A stretch of DNA of 64,000 bases from Torreya grandis (GCA_037957365.1 JARHVA010004231.1:1328501-1392500); one strand, 5' to 3'; shown: positions 45,081-58,089, counted from the stretch's first letter. Notes: generated by a model not told the origin, from the letters alone. Made by a program: numbers and translations.

Positions 45081-48000
45081 TATTAACGCCCAAAAGTGTA
45101 TCATAGGTAGTTCTTAGTGTTTAAAAAACACTACTCATTTTTGAATTTAGATAATCTAATTCATAGTACAATGATATCATTTTTAAGGCATCTTCAATTG
45201 TCTCACTAGGGTCTAATGCTATCATATGAACCTCCTCTATTGGTTATCTATCTTCCTCTACTTGAGTTGAAGAAGATGCAATATCATCAGGCTTTCTCTC
45301 TTATGGATTATGTTCAAGCTATGTCTCTATTTGGACACTAAATAATTGAGATGATGGAGGCATAAAAGGTGTAATTCTTAAAAAATGATACTATCTTATC
45401 CCTAACTATGATTTATCATCTCTTTCTTTTTACTCCCTCAGCATCTTGGATTCTAAATTAATGTTATTTTTGTTTAATCTTCCTATGACCTTGGAGAATG
45501 AAGATGATTTTGTGTATATGGGGTCAAAAGGACCAATATAGTGATCATGAGGTACATTTAACATCCCTTTTGATTTCAAGTTCTCCTTAACTCTTCCATA
45601 GGGATCCCACTACTTGAGCTCATCAATTTATAGGTTGAAAGATGTTTTGTGTTTAGAGACCACCTCAATATTATCCCATAATGTAAACATAGTTATACCA
45701 ATGGTTATGGGGAGGTTGTATAAAATTTCTTTCTTCCATTGAATATTTGATAAAGAACTTCTTACTCTACTAGTTTGATTGGTACATGGATAGGTAGCTT
45801 GAATGGGGTACATTATGTACCCTCAATCTTGATGATTATACAATCTAGATATAGTCATATATCCCCCATAGCTTCAATAGTCTTCTTGATTAGTGGGTTG
45901 AATCCCATTATTGGGCTCCCTATTATGGCATCACAAAGGGTTGGGTAAACACAATCACATATGAACTAGATGTGGTCCCTATACTTAAAGATATGCAATT
46001 TGGAGTATTACTGTGAAACAATTTATGTCCACTGGGTGACTATTCCTTAAGGTTGGGATTCTATTTTTTATCAAGAAGGGCATCCAAAAGGTATGACATC
46101 ATGTAGATTTGAGTTCTAATACTCTTCTTGATTCAAGAAAACTATCTTCTCAAATAGACATTTATTACCTCACTCAGAGGGGGGTGACTTTTTCTTAACC
46201 ATGAAATAGACTAAGGGGAGCAAAATTTTGTCTACATATGTAGTGATTGGATTCCCACACAAACTGTTCATCACTATCATGATCATTCTAATACTAGGTC
46301 TAAATTGGATAATGGGGATGTTATTTTTGAAGTCAAAAAATACTTGATTCCTAGAATATAGCCATAGGACAAGGATGCTCTTTAGATCATTCACTTTGGA
46401 CTAGTTATTAATTATGGTAAGGTCTACTTGGGGTTTAGGCAATTTTTAGTAGTTCTCAAAGGATATGGTATAAATTTAAACAATCTTCCCAAAATTACAT
46501 TCATGTATAATCATTCCATTATCTATTTTAACATCTCTAAAAATGGGAGCAAGAATGTCTATGCAATGGAGTACCTCAAGTTTAGCCACTACATAGTATA
46601 GACTAGAGATTTGTATAGCAATGATGTCGTAGTAAAGCCTCTTTGTAGAAAAATTCTTCTCCTCCTCCCTAGTAATTATAGGTTGTTTTTCAATGGTCTA
46701 AAAAATCTTGGACCAATTGTTGTCTCCTATGTTCAAAGATATGGTGTCAAACTATGTGTCTTTGAAAATTCTCCCTTTTCCATTTGAGGTCAAATAAAGC
46801 TCTACATCCTTCCTAAAAATACCTTTTCAAGATACTATGCCTATGAATTTTTTTAAATTGTTTACTAGTGGACTATACTTATGCTCTATATTGAATTAAT
46901 CTCACAAAAATGATGATCCAATTCTTTTTGACTCATTTACAATGATCACAGGGTCAAATTAGGGATTTTATTTATGTTAAGGATAATTTTGAAGGTTTTC
47001 TCTATGTTTTAGTGGTGGTATTTAGTTCCAATGGTGAGATTCATGCCTTATATTTTATTTGGGTCATGTATTTATACCTTTACTTTTCATTAGTCCACAA
47101 AACCATCAAATCCATCATGTCTTCCTTATGTGGCATCATCATGACATCTCCATAGCATCTTAATCATTAATATGTAAAATATGACCTTTTGTCACTTTTA
47201 GACACATGTTGATGTTTTATTGGTTATGGGTTCTTTGAAAATTTTGCATTGTCTCACACCATTGGATCTATTTACATAGATCAATCTAGTCTATTGATAT
47301 TGATTTGAGAAATCAAATGCCATTGGCTGATTTTTCATATTCTTCATGGTTGTGACACTTGTCACTTCCACATTTATTATGAGCTTCATTGAAAATCCAT
47401 ATTCATCTTATACTATTGGATCATATTTATTCAAATTAATATGATTCATTGATATTGATCTATTTGATTCTATCCTTTGATCTATGCCATTGATCAGAAG
47501 GTGTATAGTAAACCACATTCCATCAATCTTAGGAAAGATGCCTGATCTTTAATTTTTATGCCACTTGTCATCTTTATGTTTGGTCACAAGGACCTTAACT
47601 TTTCAACATTCATTATGTACCATTAGATCTTATTCATATGGATCAACCTAGTTCATTGGATCCTAATCTAAGGGGTGAAATGCCATTGGATATTTACATT
47701 ACTTTCACCAAAATTGTGAAACTTGTCACCTTGCTCATCTTGGGGCTTCAATGAAGTCTAAAATTAATACATACCATCGATCAAAACATATACACTTAGT
47801 CACATACCATTGATCTTCAAGGACATGATCAAGATTTAATTATGAGTTGAGGGCTTGACACTTGGCATTTCCTCACTTACTTTGAGTAATTTTGAATTGT
47901 CAACATTGATCTCACATCGTTATATCTTATATGCCTAATTTAATGCATATCATCAATCCTAAAAACAATATGAAATATTAAGTTAGGCTCAGGAACTATA

Positions 48001-48818
48001 AACAACTTAGGTTAAATATTTTAGACTATGTTTTTATTCATGTTGATAAACATGATAGAACCTTAAGATAAAAAAAATAGGATAAGTTCTAAAACATAAT
48101 AAAGGGGGCCCCATGAGTGATAAAATACATGACATAAAGTTTTAGGGTAAGTTTCTTATTGTGTTAATAAATGCAATTAAAACTTTATGATAAGGCTTTA
48201 TGTTAAGTCTAAGATGTAAAAAATGGGACCTTGAGGTTAGCTAAACCATGTGGACATAAAAAGAACAAAAGGGGCTTAGGACATAAAGTACCAAGTCTAA
48301 ATTTTTAGACTAAGGTTTGGTCATGTTGATAAACATGACTAAGTCTTAGGATAAAAATAAATAAACTAAGTCTATGGCTTAATTAATAATTCTTGTATAA
48401 TTTTTTCCCACTCAAGGTTGAATTCAATTCAGAAGGACATGAGCTAGAGTAATTGATCTAAGGGTTTCAAGATGCTCAAATATGAATTCAAATTGGTTTT
48501 TAATATGCCAAAGGCTAGTAGAAGATCAAATTGACATTAAACCATAAAATTTAGATGTTGTCCATTCTAAATGGATTACATTAATCCTACTATCTAAAAC
48601 ACAAAGATCCAATGTTAGAAATTTATAGACAGTATCAAATTAGAATCATATGCAAATATGCTTAACCAAATAGAGTGTGGATGATCTTCAAATAAAGACT
48701 ATGTGTAAACATGCTAGTGGTACGCTGATCATGTGATTTTTCAATTTTAAGTACAAATTTGTGTAATTTAAAATAAGGGTCCCCATTTTTCAAAAATGGG
48801 GGTATGTTGACCTCAACA
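45081..48818 (-). repeat. N 5' LTR (3.7 kb, internally deleted)
   Basis: Begins TATTAACGCCCAAAAGTG and ends GTATGTTGACCTCAACA, followed by the ATTAC target copy. Relative to its mate it lacks about 2.2 kb: after CTAATTCATAG (about 45160) the text jumps to the equivalent of 18770. The terminal hairpin word CCCCATTTTTCAAAAATGGGG-type is intact at about 48781-48801. Confidence 0.9.
45165..46900 (-). pseudogene. LTR-encoded ORF relic, truncated (copy in N 5' LTR)
   Basis: Carries the N-terminal and middle parts: the open stretch 46170-46394 reads MNDLKSILVLWLYSRNQVFF and then SIRMIMIVMNSLCGNPITTY, matching KLYGC.TTTY.DP in the O copies; 45628-45813 holds a further piece (TMFTLWDNIEVV). The C-terminal half was removed by the 2.2-kb deletion of this LTR. 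Confidence 0.6.
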
Positions 48819-48823
48819 ATTAC
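48819..48823. other. Right target-site duplication of N
   Basis: ATTAC, pairing with GTTAC at 16419-16423. Confidence 0.75.
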
Positions 48824-49330
48824 TAAAATCTGACCACATAGTTATGGTGTTCATTATGTTGTATTCCTTAGCCCATGAGTTAATTGATGTTAAGTCAATC
48901 TAGGGTTTAGGGAGCTTGTAGTAAGACTTAAAGGCAATTGTGAAAATATTAACAACTTTCCTCTAATCATGTTGATTAATTAACATGCCCTTGTATATCT
49001 TAGATTATTTAAAAATGGGAGCAAAAACATCAATGAAATGGAGTACCTCTAGTTTTGTAGCTTCATAGTGAAGTCCAGTCATCTGTATTGCTATAGTATC
49101 ATCATAGAGCCTCTTTATAAAGAGAATCTTTTCTTCTTCCTTGGTGATTATCAGATAGTTTTCAATAGTCTAGAATAATTTAGCATAATTGATATTCTTT
49201 GTGTTCAAAGCAGTAGCTGCAAACTCCATGTCCTTAAACACATAACCTTTTGCATCTGATGTCAAATATAGCTCCATATCTTTTTTTGAAACATGCTTAT
49301 GGGTCACCATAGCTATAATTCCAATTGCTT
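48824..49330 (-). pseudogene. LTR-encoded ORF relic, N-terminal part (copy in O 3' LTR)
   Basis: Minus-strand text MELYLTSDAKGYVFKDMEFA, TALNTKNINYAKLF, TKEEEKILFIKRLYDD, IQMTGLHYEATKLEVLHFID. It corresponds to the start of the N-LTR copy (20490-19983; RLYYDIVDIQMTSLYYAMTK). The chain continues at 16423 on the other side of N. Function unknown. Confidence 0.6.
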
Positions 49331-50798
49331 TATTCAATTACAGACAAAAATATAACTTTTTATGCTCAACTAAAGTGAATCTAAAGATAATTAGGGCAAT
49401 CCATACAACTTAGGGCTTTTGGAGATTCACACATGGATTTAATAGAAGAAAATAGTTTAAACAATGAGCTTATGTGACTTAAATTACATTTTGATTGCAC
49501 ATTTATACCTTTTGTGTGATAGGTTACACAATATCTCTAATTTTATATGCCTCACTTATGTGTCATTACCATGTCACATTGTTCATTAATTATTAAAATG
49601 TGACCATTTGTTGCTTTTGGAAATGTTTCACCTTTGTGTGAAATCCTAAAGTTGAATCAAATTCACACTATTGATCCCTCTTGGAACTTCCTAGCCTTAG
49701 ATTTTTTTATGAGTTGTTGACTTTGATTAATACCTCTAATATTATGCCACATGGAGAATCTATGGGATCTATGTGTACCTTGTCATACTTCATCTAGATA
49801 ACACCTATGCATCACATGACAACATTACATTCAATCTAGGCCCATTGAATATTGACCCACTCCATATCATTGATATTGATCTAGAAGCTCAAATGTTATT
49901 CATTGATCTCCATCTAATTCATCATGGTTATGGTATGTGTTACCATCACATTAATTTTGTTCCCTTTGAAAAGTCTAAGTTCATTCACACTATTGATTTA
50001 TTAGAAGTACAATCAAATGGTGATCATTGATTCCTTTTTTTATAAACAATCTTGAATGTGGACCATAAATTTACATGATCACTTGTTGATATTGTGACAC
50101 TTATCCTTCTCGCATCCCTTCTCAGTATCCTTGACTTGTTGACCTTCACTCATCATTAGATTTGTTACCACATTTCAAAAATCATGACAATTGTTGTTTT
50201 TCAATTTGTCCTTAGTACCTATGGATATAAAAATAAATACATAAGCTATGAGGAGTATAAATAACTTAGAATAAAGTTTTAGACTAAGGTTTTAGTCATG
50301 TTAACAAATATAATTAAAACCTAGGATAAAACTTAAACTAGGTTTAAAAAATAAAAACATGTTCCCACGTAAATTTGATCCCATGTAAATTTGAATATAT
50401 TTCAAAAGGTATTTAAGATAAAACATTTAAACTAAGGTTTTTTAACACTTATTGAGCTTGGATTCAATCAATCAATTAATACCAAAGGTTAGTATAAAAG
50501 GATCAAATGAGATCATATTATTTAACAAACTAAGGGTTAATTTGACATTAAAGCACACAACCTAAATAGTTTTCATTGAAATGGAAATCCATTAAACTTG
50601 GAACATGAAAAAACAAAAATCAAACATTGGAAATATTAAATAAATTTAAATGAAAAAAACATGCTAATGTAAACTAGATCAACACATGATATTCAATAAT
50701 GTTCAATGATCAAGTTGAACGTTCAATTTATAACACAATTTGCCAAAATTTAATAAGGGTCATAATTTTTCAAAAATGGGGTTATGTTGACTTCAAAA
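48824..50798 (-). repeat. O 3' LTR, proximal segment
   Basis: Resumes the O LTR after N: it aligns with 61770-63743 (ATCTGACCACATAGTTATGG.GTTCATTATGTTGT...). It ends CAAAAATGGGGTTATGTTGACTTCAAAA; the family end is TGTTGACCTCAACA. It includes the N-terminal part of the LTR ORF and, right of it, noncoding sequence. Confidence 0.88.
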
Positions 50799-51861
50799 AA
50801 TGGTGAATTTTGAGGGAAACATTACCAAATGTTAAAACTTATATACTCAAGGTTCAAACTAATAATCAGACCAGTCATTCTATATTATCAAGTACCATTA
50901 TTAAGATCAATTCAAGATTAGAACAAGTCTTTAAAATGCATAATTACGCCCAAACATCAAAAATCAATCATGCTATGTGTGTTGTTTGATTCATTCATTG
51001 ATTTTCATGGGATTTAGAGAATAAATTCCAGACTTCATGACCATAATCATTAACATTGACTTATAACATATTTAAATTTTCATTAAGAATCATGATTTTA
51101 GATCAGGGAAGATTTAAGCATTGCTTTGTTGTTATCCAAGTGTCCATAGCCCTGATAGAGGTACCTTTATCTCCACTCAAGGCCTTTCTACACTAATAGC
51201 CAAAAAATCCATAGCCCTAGTGGAGGTTACTAGAGTCACATTTACTTAGAAAGTTTTCATATTTTCAGTCAAGATCTTATTTTTTGTATTTTTAAGAATA
51301 GTTATCTTTCAACAAAGGTTGGGAACTAAAATTAGCTAGGTTTTAGGATTTTTTCAAATGTTTTATTTTTATAAAATCATCTTTGGTTATAAACTCTATG
51401 ATAGGTAATATTATTCTTTAAGTGCTACATGACTTTGTTCTAATAATTCAAACTTTCACTCAACATATGTAACCCTTATTAGAATCAAACTTATATTAGA
51501 ACAAGGTTAAATATTTTAGGGAATGATTAACCCAAATATCAATCCTCACCAATTTCTCAAAATCATAACATCAAGCTCTAATTTCTATAATCCATGATCA
51601 ACCAATGTTTAAGGATCATATCTGCATTCTTGACTTGTGATGTTCCTATGAGCATTCATATGTATTGGAGCTTGAAAATTGTGTTGAAAAAGACTTATTG
51701 AAAGTAGGGAACAAAACAAAAGGAAATAAAAAACAAGGAAAATAAATAAGAAGAAAACAGATATAGACAAACTAGGAAAAAGAAAAAAAAATTAAGCCTA
51801 CCTACACTAACTCTAACTAGTCTTACTAGTATTTACCATTAGTTGGCAAGGTGAAAATTTC
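50799..51861 (-). other. O 3' noncoding region
   Basis: Between integrase and the 3' LTR; no ORF. It gives the uninterrupted version of the E1 target (CATTAAGAATC at 51081). No clear polypurine tract next to the LTR. Confidence 0.65.
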
Positions 51862-52961
51862 TCATTGAATGTCTTTGAGTTTAAAGGTGTTGTCTCCCAA
51901 GAACTCAATAATTTTATAGGGACCAATCCACAAAGGAGTGAATTTACCATGTTTTGCTTTTGGTTTTGAGGTGTTATCCCATAGTAAAATAATGTATCCT
52001 TGCCTAAACACCTTGAACCTAGAGTTCTTTCCAAACCATATCCTGACTATGGTTTTATGTCTACTAAAATTGGCAAATGCTTCTTCCATTGCATCTTCCA
52101 TTTAAATGATGTCAAGCAGCCTTGAATTAGCACACTCTTGGTCTTCTTCCACATATTCTTACATGAACTTGTAAGTTATCATCTTGAGAGTAATTGGGAA
52201 TATAGTCTATTCGCCATATACTAAAATAAATGGTGATGCTTTCAAATCCTACTTCACTATAGTTATGTTTTCCCAAAGAGCATATTTAATAAATTTATGC
52301 CATGTTATTGGTTATTGTACCATATAATTTTTAATGGATTTCATCAAGTTCTTTATTGTTCATTCTAAGAATTCATTACCTTAAGGGTAAGCATTTAATG
52401 ACAAATTAGGAATTATGTTGTTATCATAAGCTCACTAGGTCATCTAAATATATATGAAGGTTGATCCATTATCATAAAGTAATGAAACTAGTGTCCCGCA
52501 TCTTGTGCAAATGTTCTCTTCCAAGATCTTAATCACATATTTAGTTCTACATTTCTTGGTTCGTCTAACTTTATCTATTGTATGTAGTAATTAGTATTAG
52601 TAAGAAAATATTTGTGTCCATATAAAGAATTTGGGTTAACTATCCCTACAAAGTCTAATCCTCATTAAGCAAAAGGTTTATCAATCATAATTGGCTCTAA
52701 TGGCATAGCTTCTTTAGGTTCCTTAGTTTTGAAAATTTGACATTGATGACACTCTTTAACATGTTTATGTACATCCTTAAATATTATGGACAAATAATAA
52801 CTTTCCTTCAAGATCTTATGAGCTTTTGTATTTCCAAAAGGGTGTCCACTTCCAAGATTTTTATGAAAAGTACTCAAGATCTCAGCTACTTCTTCCTTTA
52901 AGACACATCTCAAGTATATACCTTCATATTTATTTTTGAATATTACCCCATCTTTGAACAA
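51862..52961 (-). pseudogene. O integrase relic
   Basis: Two open stretches. 52665-52961 (98 codons) has the zinc-binding module: HKNLGSGHPFGNTKAHKIL and then HVKECHQCQIFKTKEPKEAM, giving the H-x-H...C-x-x-C pattern. 51862-52101 (79 codons) has FANFSRHKTIVRIWFGKNSR, FRQGYIILLWD and the GPY/F-type FTPLWIGPYKIIEFLGDNTF. The catalytic core between them (about 52150-52650) is too decayed to read fully. It contains the undisturbed counterpart of the E2 insertion point. Confidence 0.85.
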
Positions 52962-53149
52962 GAAACTACCTTGATCCTCAAATATATTTTTTTTTATCTC
53001 TACTCAATCCTATAGGACAAGAACCATTGATTAGAAGATGAATAATTACATCATACCAATCATTTGGTTGGAATTATTGTCGATCAACCTACATGACACT
53101 TAGTTTACGATCGGTGTTAGTAATTAACTTAATCAATGCTTGACACCTT

Positions 53150-54460
53150 ACCAACTTATTATTTTTTATCTTAATATCATACTCTTCAAGTATATACATC
53201 AATTTACCTCTTTTATCTCCTAGTTCATATTAACTACGCATAAGTTTGGTAGTAGGATCTAGCAATATTGCATGCACTTTATTCATAACATTATAGTGTC
53301 CAAACTTCTTAACTACCTTAACTAAATAACATTCTTATTTTTCAATTAGATAATATTTTAACTCAGCATTCTTAAAATTAGTGATCATAAATTCAATAGA
53401 ATGACCACATTTATCAATTTTTTGAGTTCGAACAATAGTTATAGTATGATCAAAATCAAAAGAATAAAGATAAACATATTTTGTGAAATCAAGACTTATC
53501 AACATCGATACTCAAAGGCTTTCCTTGATTATTCACTCTATTATTTTGGCATCCTTCTTCAACATGTCATTAAGTGGATTCATAAATTTTGCAAAACCAA
53601 AAATAAACTTTCTCACAAAATTGCTTTTCCCAAAGAAAAAAATTAATTCTTTTATGTTATTTAGGGGTTATATCTTGGATATGGCATTAATTCTATTAAG
53701 ACATATAGAAATACATTTTTTGGTTATAACATGTCCTAGTAACTTCTCTTCTATAACAAAAAAAATGATTTTCTTAAGACTGAGAGGAATTCCATACCTT
53801 GTACAACATTTAAATACCTACTATAAATGTATAATATGGTCTTCCCTATTTTTAGAAAACACACTTAGATCATCCTTATATATGATAATGTGCTTGCCTA
53901 TGAGACCTTGAAAGACATGGTCCATATCTATTTGAAAATTTGATCATGCATTTATTAGACAACAAGCATTATTTTATAGGAAAAAGTTCCCCATTTAGTT
54001 GTGAATTTAGTCTTCATTCTATCCCCCTTCTTTACAAGTACTTGATTATAACTTGAAAAACCATCAAGAAAATACAACATAGCAAAACCACTAACAATTT
54101 AAATGGCCTAGTCAAGAGAAGGTAAAGGATAATCATCCTTTTTAAAATCTTTGTTAAGATTTATAAAGTCTATTCATAGTATAATTTTTCTATTTTTATT
54201 TTTAACTGATACTAAATTAGCTACCCAAGTAGAATGTCTAATGGGAAAAACTATTTTTTCATCCAATAGCTTCTTGACTTATTATAGATTAATGGTTCTA
54301 AAACATGGTTGAATGGCCTTTAATTTTGTCTAAAAGCTTTATAGGCCTATTTTAATGTAATGGTATGGGTATTGACTCTAGGATAAAATATATTTAAGTC
54401 TTCATAGGACCATGCAATGACATATTTGTACTTACTTAGTTATTCTTTAGCCTTTCTAGA
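53150..54460 (-). pseudogene. O reverse transcriptase and canonical RNase H
   Basis: Right to left: FPIRHSTWVANLVSVKNKNR, DDYPLPSLD, MLYFLDGFSSYNQVLVKKGD (palm), KFTTKWGTFSYK, then the catalytic segment HIIIYKDDLSVFSKN (about 53868-53879 for YKDD). The usual residue after Tyr is Val, Met or Ile; Lys here marks mutation, though both Asp remain. The connection and RNase H follow to about 53150. Stops occur throughout. Confidence 0.86.
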
Positions 54461-54929
54461 TTCTTCATTTATACAAGTTGTACCAATGTTCACTAGCTAA
54501 GGTTAACATTTAGTTCCTAGACCAATCATATTATAAGCTTTCCCATTCACTTTGGGAACTTTGACAGATGCAACTACTTTGTCCTAATCAAATAGTCTCT
54601 CTAAGGCAATCATGCCCTTCAGAATTTTGTTGCCATTCAATTAAATAATCTTGTCATAAATTGTCTCCATCAAGAGAATTTTCATTGACCTCATCCATGA
54701 TATGAGACTCAAATACTCTTTATTTATTCATGAAATCTATAATCTAATGATCATAACTAAATACTTGAAAATTATTGACATTGTCAAGAACTGAGGGACA
54801 TGGAACCAATTCAATGCTAAGGTTTTCTAGTTTTGAATCTTGATTTGTCATAAGATTGGCTTAAATTGAGGCTACCTCATCAGCAAACTTGTTCTCTTAT
54901 TTAGATATTGAAATAATGTTAAAGAATCA

Positions 54930-55240
54930 CATTAATTCATCAAGTCCCATACTCTAAATTTGTATTTCTTAAGATAATACAATTTACAATGGTACTTACT
55001 CCTAGCCTGATTGACTACTAGTTAAGAATCACCATTTACTAGTAGATCTTTGACCTTGTGTTTGATAGCAAATTGTAGTCCTAGGATTAAATATCCATAC
55101 TCTACCAAATTATTAGTAAAAATAAATTAAATTTTGTAATAAGCATTAAATTCTTCCCAATAGGATTTATTAGAATAATTCCTACTCTAGATCTAGATTT
55201 ACATCTAACACCATTAAAATATAATTTCCATAGTCCAGGC
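54930..55240 (-). pseudogene. O additional RNase H between protease and RT
   Basis: Minus-strand text LWKLYFNGVRCKSRSRVGII, then LVEYGYLILGLQFAIKHKVK, then LLVNGDS, LVVNQARSKYHCK and YKFRVWDLM. It is the same domain as 41930-42235 of N. The first catalytic Asp is Asn here; the Glu (VEYG) and the Asp (NGDS) remain. One frame change after about 55160 and two stops. The position upstream of RT is the same as in N. Confidence 0.8.
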
Positions 55241-55527
55241 AAAGCATGAAAGTCTTTAGAGTCACATACCTAGGGAGTGCCAAGAGTGTAAAATCCTAGA
55301 TCATAATTAACCATGTTTACCTTTTAATTTGATACATTCTGCTCAATGATCATGTGTTTCATTTTAGGTTCCCTCTGAGTCCAAATTTGATTAGAAATTC
55401 CCTTCCATAGAAGCCATATATGAGAATAATTAGTGGACATGTATCCATTTAAAGACTTGGTCTAATCCTAACTGAGTAGTATCTCATAAGCATCTATAAT
55501 GTCCAAAACTTGAATGCCTATGAATTT

Positions 55528-55776
55528 TTATATTCTTTGCTCAGAATCAAGATGCATATGAACATTCAATGATTCTCTAATTACTTTAACTCTTGATTTG
55601 TCTAATTGAGTGATTAGTCTATTAGACTTAATTGAAGTTAAACCATGTTTTTCACAAATACCTTTTGGCATGATATTAGTAGAAGCACCTGAATCTAACA
55701 AAACATTATGGAAGTTTTTACCAAAAAATCTAATTTTTAGTAAGAAATGTAGAACTTTTACTTTGTTTTTATACAT
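55528..55776 (-). pseudogene. O aspartic protease
   Basis: 82 open codons. The active site is intact: NVLLDSGASTNIMPKGICEK at residues about 23-42, matching the family signature LLDSGAS.NI(L/M)P. The N-terminal strand KVLHFLLKIRFFGKN precedes it. The C-terminal flap region continues to about 55500 and then decays. It lies between gag and the additional RNase H. The plus-strand open stretch at 55610-55837 is a shadow. Confidence 0.88.
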
Positions 55777-56279
55777 AACTACATTGCCATTTGCAACCTT
55801 TTGTGATTTACTACATTTTTTCTTAAAGATTCAATAAACAAGTCTCTTTGTTTAGTAATTTGATTTATTTAATGTAAAGTGATATTAAATTTAATACTTA
55901 TCATATCCTCAACTATATTATATCCACTCCTAATATAAGAACTAGATGAATCAACATTATTTCTATAGGTACTTCTCTTTGGAGGTTATGGATTGTTGTC
56001 TGTTGTAGGATCAAGAGGAGTATCAAAGTTGTTTGGTGGAGTTAAACTAGTCAATGGTTGTTTCTAATCTCTATTCCTCAAGGGATAATTATTCTTTAGA
56101 TATTGTTGAAAAACATGAATCTCTTTAGGAGTATCCTTAGTCTCATTCTCATCTTGGAATGGAAAATAAAATGTCTCCACCATCAGAGTTGTGTCAGTAG
56201 ATTTAGATGACTTTGAAGAACCATATGTACCTATAGTATTATCTTTGTTTGGTATACCTTAAAATGTATCTAATTTACC

Positions 56280-57516
56280 TTGAAATAATTCAAAAGTATT
56301 ACAAAACTCTATATAAACCAATTCACCATGATTTGAAGTGTTATGAACTCTGTAATATTTAGTTAAAGCTACATTATATATGTTTATTTTAGGAGTGTTT
56401 TTATTGGTAGATGACTCATTATTGTTGTTTTTGTTACCATTGTGAAAATAGTTTGTATGTCTATTTAACCTTTTTTAAGAATAATTTATGTTATAAATTT
56501 CCCTAGTATTACCTACTTATTTTTACAACTAAATGAAATCATTACTGAAAATTTTAAACCATTTTGAGTATGGAGTCATTCTAAATATTTGGTGCCTCTA
56601 AATTATGAACTTGAGTATTATTATTAGCCATTAGAACCAACCCTCTTTGATCTTGTGGATGAAATCCATTTGTAGCGTTATTTAAGAATCTTAGGTTTTG
56701 ACTAGGATGAGCATGATTCAAAGGTAATTGATTCAATACTGGTGTTTGGTTCAAATCAGGTATGTTTTGATTAGCATTAGGAATGGAATTCAACATAGGT
56801 ATATTGGGATTGACATTGGGGATAATATATGCTAGTTGACCTTGGGGTTGTATTTTATCATTGATTGTCACATCTTTAGCATAGTCCAAGGCTAATGTGT
56901 TTATAACTCCAAAAAACCTTTTCAAAAACATAAAATCCATTAGATCTAAGTCATCCTTATAAATCTCTAAAGATAAAGCTTCATCAGGTCTATAAAGAGC
57001 TATAGTTCTTCTAAACATCTTCTAGAATCTAGCATTAAATGTTATAATAGTTTCACTTGAATCTCTTTTCATAATAGTGAATTGTTGATAAAGGACATAA
57101 GGACTAATGATATTTCCAAATTGATCAGTGAAAATACTATTAAAATCATTCCAACTGGTAATGTAATTCTTAGGAAGGTTGAGAAAGCAATCATATGCAA
57201 CATACTTGAATGTAAAATGAAGCAATTTACATGCACCATCTTCATGAATAACATTTAAAAGTATTAAATCAACCTTAAATGACTTGATATGTTCTTTAAT
57301 AGTAACCACACCTATAAGACTAAAAGAAGGCAAATACTTCTTAGGATTTCTAGGTAAATCATGTACTTGATTAGGCACATTGATGGAAGATCCACCTAAC
57401 CATGCCATACCTTGATAAGGGTTGAAAATAGGAACACCACAAATAGGTGAATCAGGTTGATATTTAGAAATCCTACGCTTACCTTTATTTGTTGTTATTT
57501 TCCTATGAAATTCCAA
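56280..57516 (-). pseudogene. O gag (one stop in the capsid region) and decayed knuckle
   Basis: 57022-57516 (164 codons) and 56581-57018 (145 codons) are in one frame, parted by a single TAG at 57022-57024. The first has PICGVPIFNPYQGMAWLGGS, DLPRNPKKYLPSF, HIKSFKVDLILLNVIHEDGA, HFTFKYVAYDCFLNLPKNYI, SWNDFNSIFTDQF and SSETIITFNARF: a typical gypsy capsid. The second continues with a spacer rich in Asn, Pro and Gln. At about 56290-56350 a knuckle-like YRVHNTSNHGE..YIEFCNTF is seen with the first Cys positions lost. It is the best preserved gene of O. Confidence 0.86.
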
Positions 57517-58089
57517 AGAAAGAAGTGGTAGTCTTATGTCTGAGCATGACCTAGTCCTAATTCTTATTAGTTACAGCTTGTAAACTCTAAATCATGTTCA
57601 AAATATGATGTTTAAACCTTGTCTTTGTAAAGAAAAATAATTATATTTGCATGTTAATCCAATTTTGCACAAATTTATACAAAAAAAACCATAATTAATT
57701 GAATTAGCTTAAAGATATATCTAAACTTGAGAATATGAGTGATATTTACACTTCTAAGTTCAAATAAACTTAAATTTTCAAAGAATCAACCAATATTTTT
57801 AAAAAATTGCTATCACTAACCTCAAACACATCAGATTCATAAATCTTAAACTACCTTTTTAAAAAATTATCATTAATTTCCAAAGAATGGAAATCTTTAG
57901 CTAAATAAGCTTGAAGATTGATCTCAAACCATGAATGTCAATGATCTTTATAGAATTGACCTAAGAAAAACATAAATATGTAATGAATCAGCTAATCCTT
58001 GAATAAAATTCACTAAAATTAGTTAAAATACTTCAAATTCATAAAACTTTAGCTAAATGCCCTCCTTTTAGTGCTAGTGCAAAATGTTC
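57517..58089 (-). other. O 5' leader and primer-binding region
   Basis: No ORF. Next to the LTR the minus strand reads GAACATTTTGCACTAGCAC and then TAAAAGGAGGGC, parallel to N. Likely primer-binding segment; tRNA not assigned. Confidence 0.55.

Larger units (their letters stand above)
16424..48818 (-). mobile_element. N: second giant-LTR Ty3/gypsy element nested in the LTR of O
   Basis: LTRs at 16424-22345 and 45081-48818, with the same ends and content as those of O, so it is the same family. Internal region 22346-45080; after subtracting E1 and E2 it is about 7.4 kb, matching the 7.3 kb of O. Coding order on the minus strand: gag (44460-43290), protease (42800-42560), RNase H (42235-41930), RT and canonical RNase H (41480-40100), integrase (39960-39157, continued 30234-29880). 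The 5' LTR is 2.2 kb shorter than the 3' LTR because of an internal deletion. All genes are broken. Confidence 0.9.

Noticed and set aside
49773..50030. 85-codon plus-strand open frame
   Set aside because: It lies in the LTR of O; the aligned part of the other LTR (about 62700-62960) has stops in this frame and nothing resembles a known protein.
53401..53911. Plus-strand open frames of 81 and 142 codons
   Set aside because: They overlap the minus-strand RT and RNase H of O, which have recognisable motifs; the plus-strand text matches nothing.
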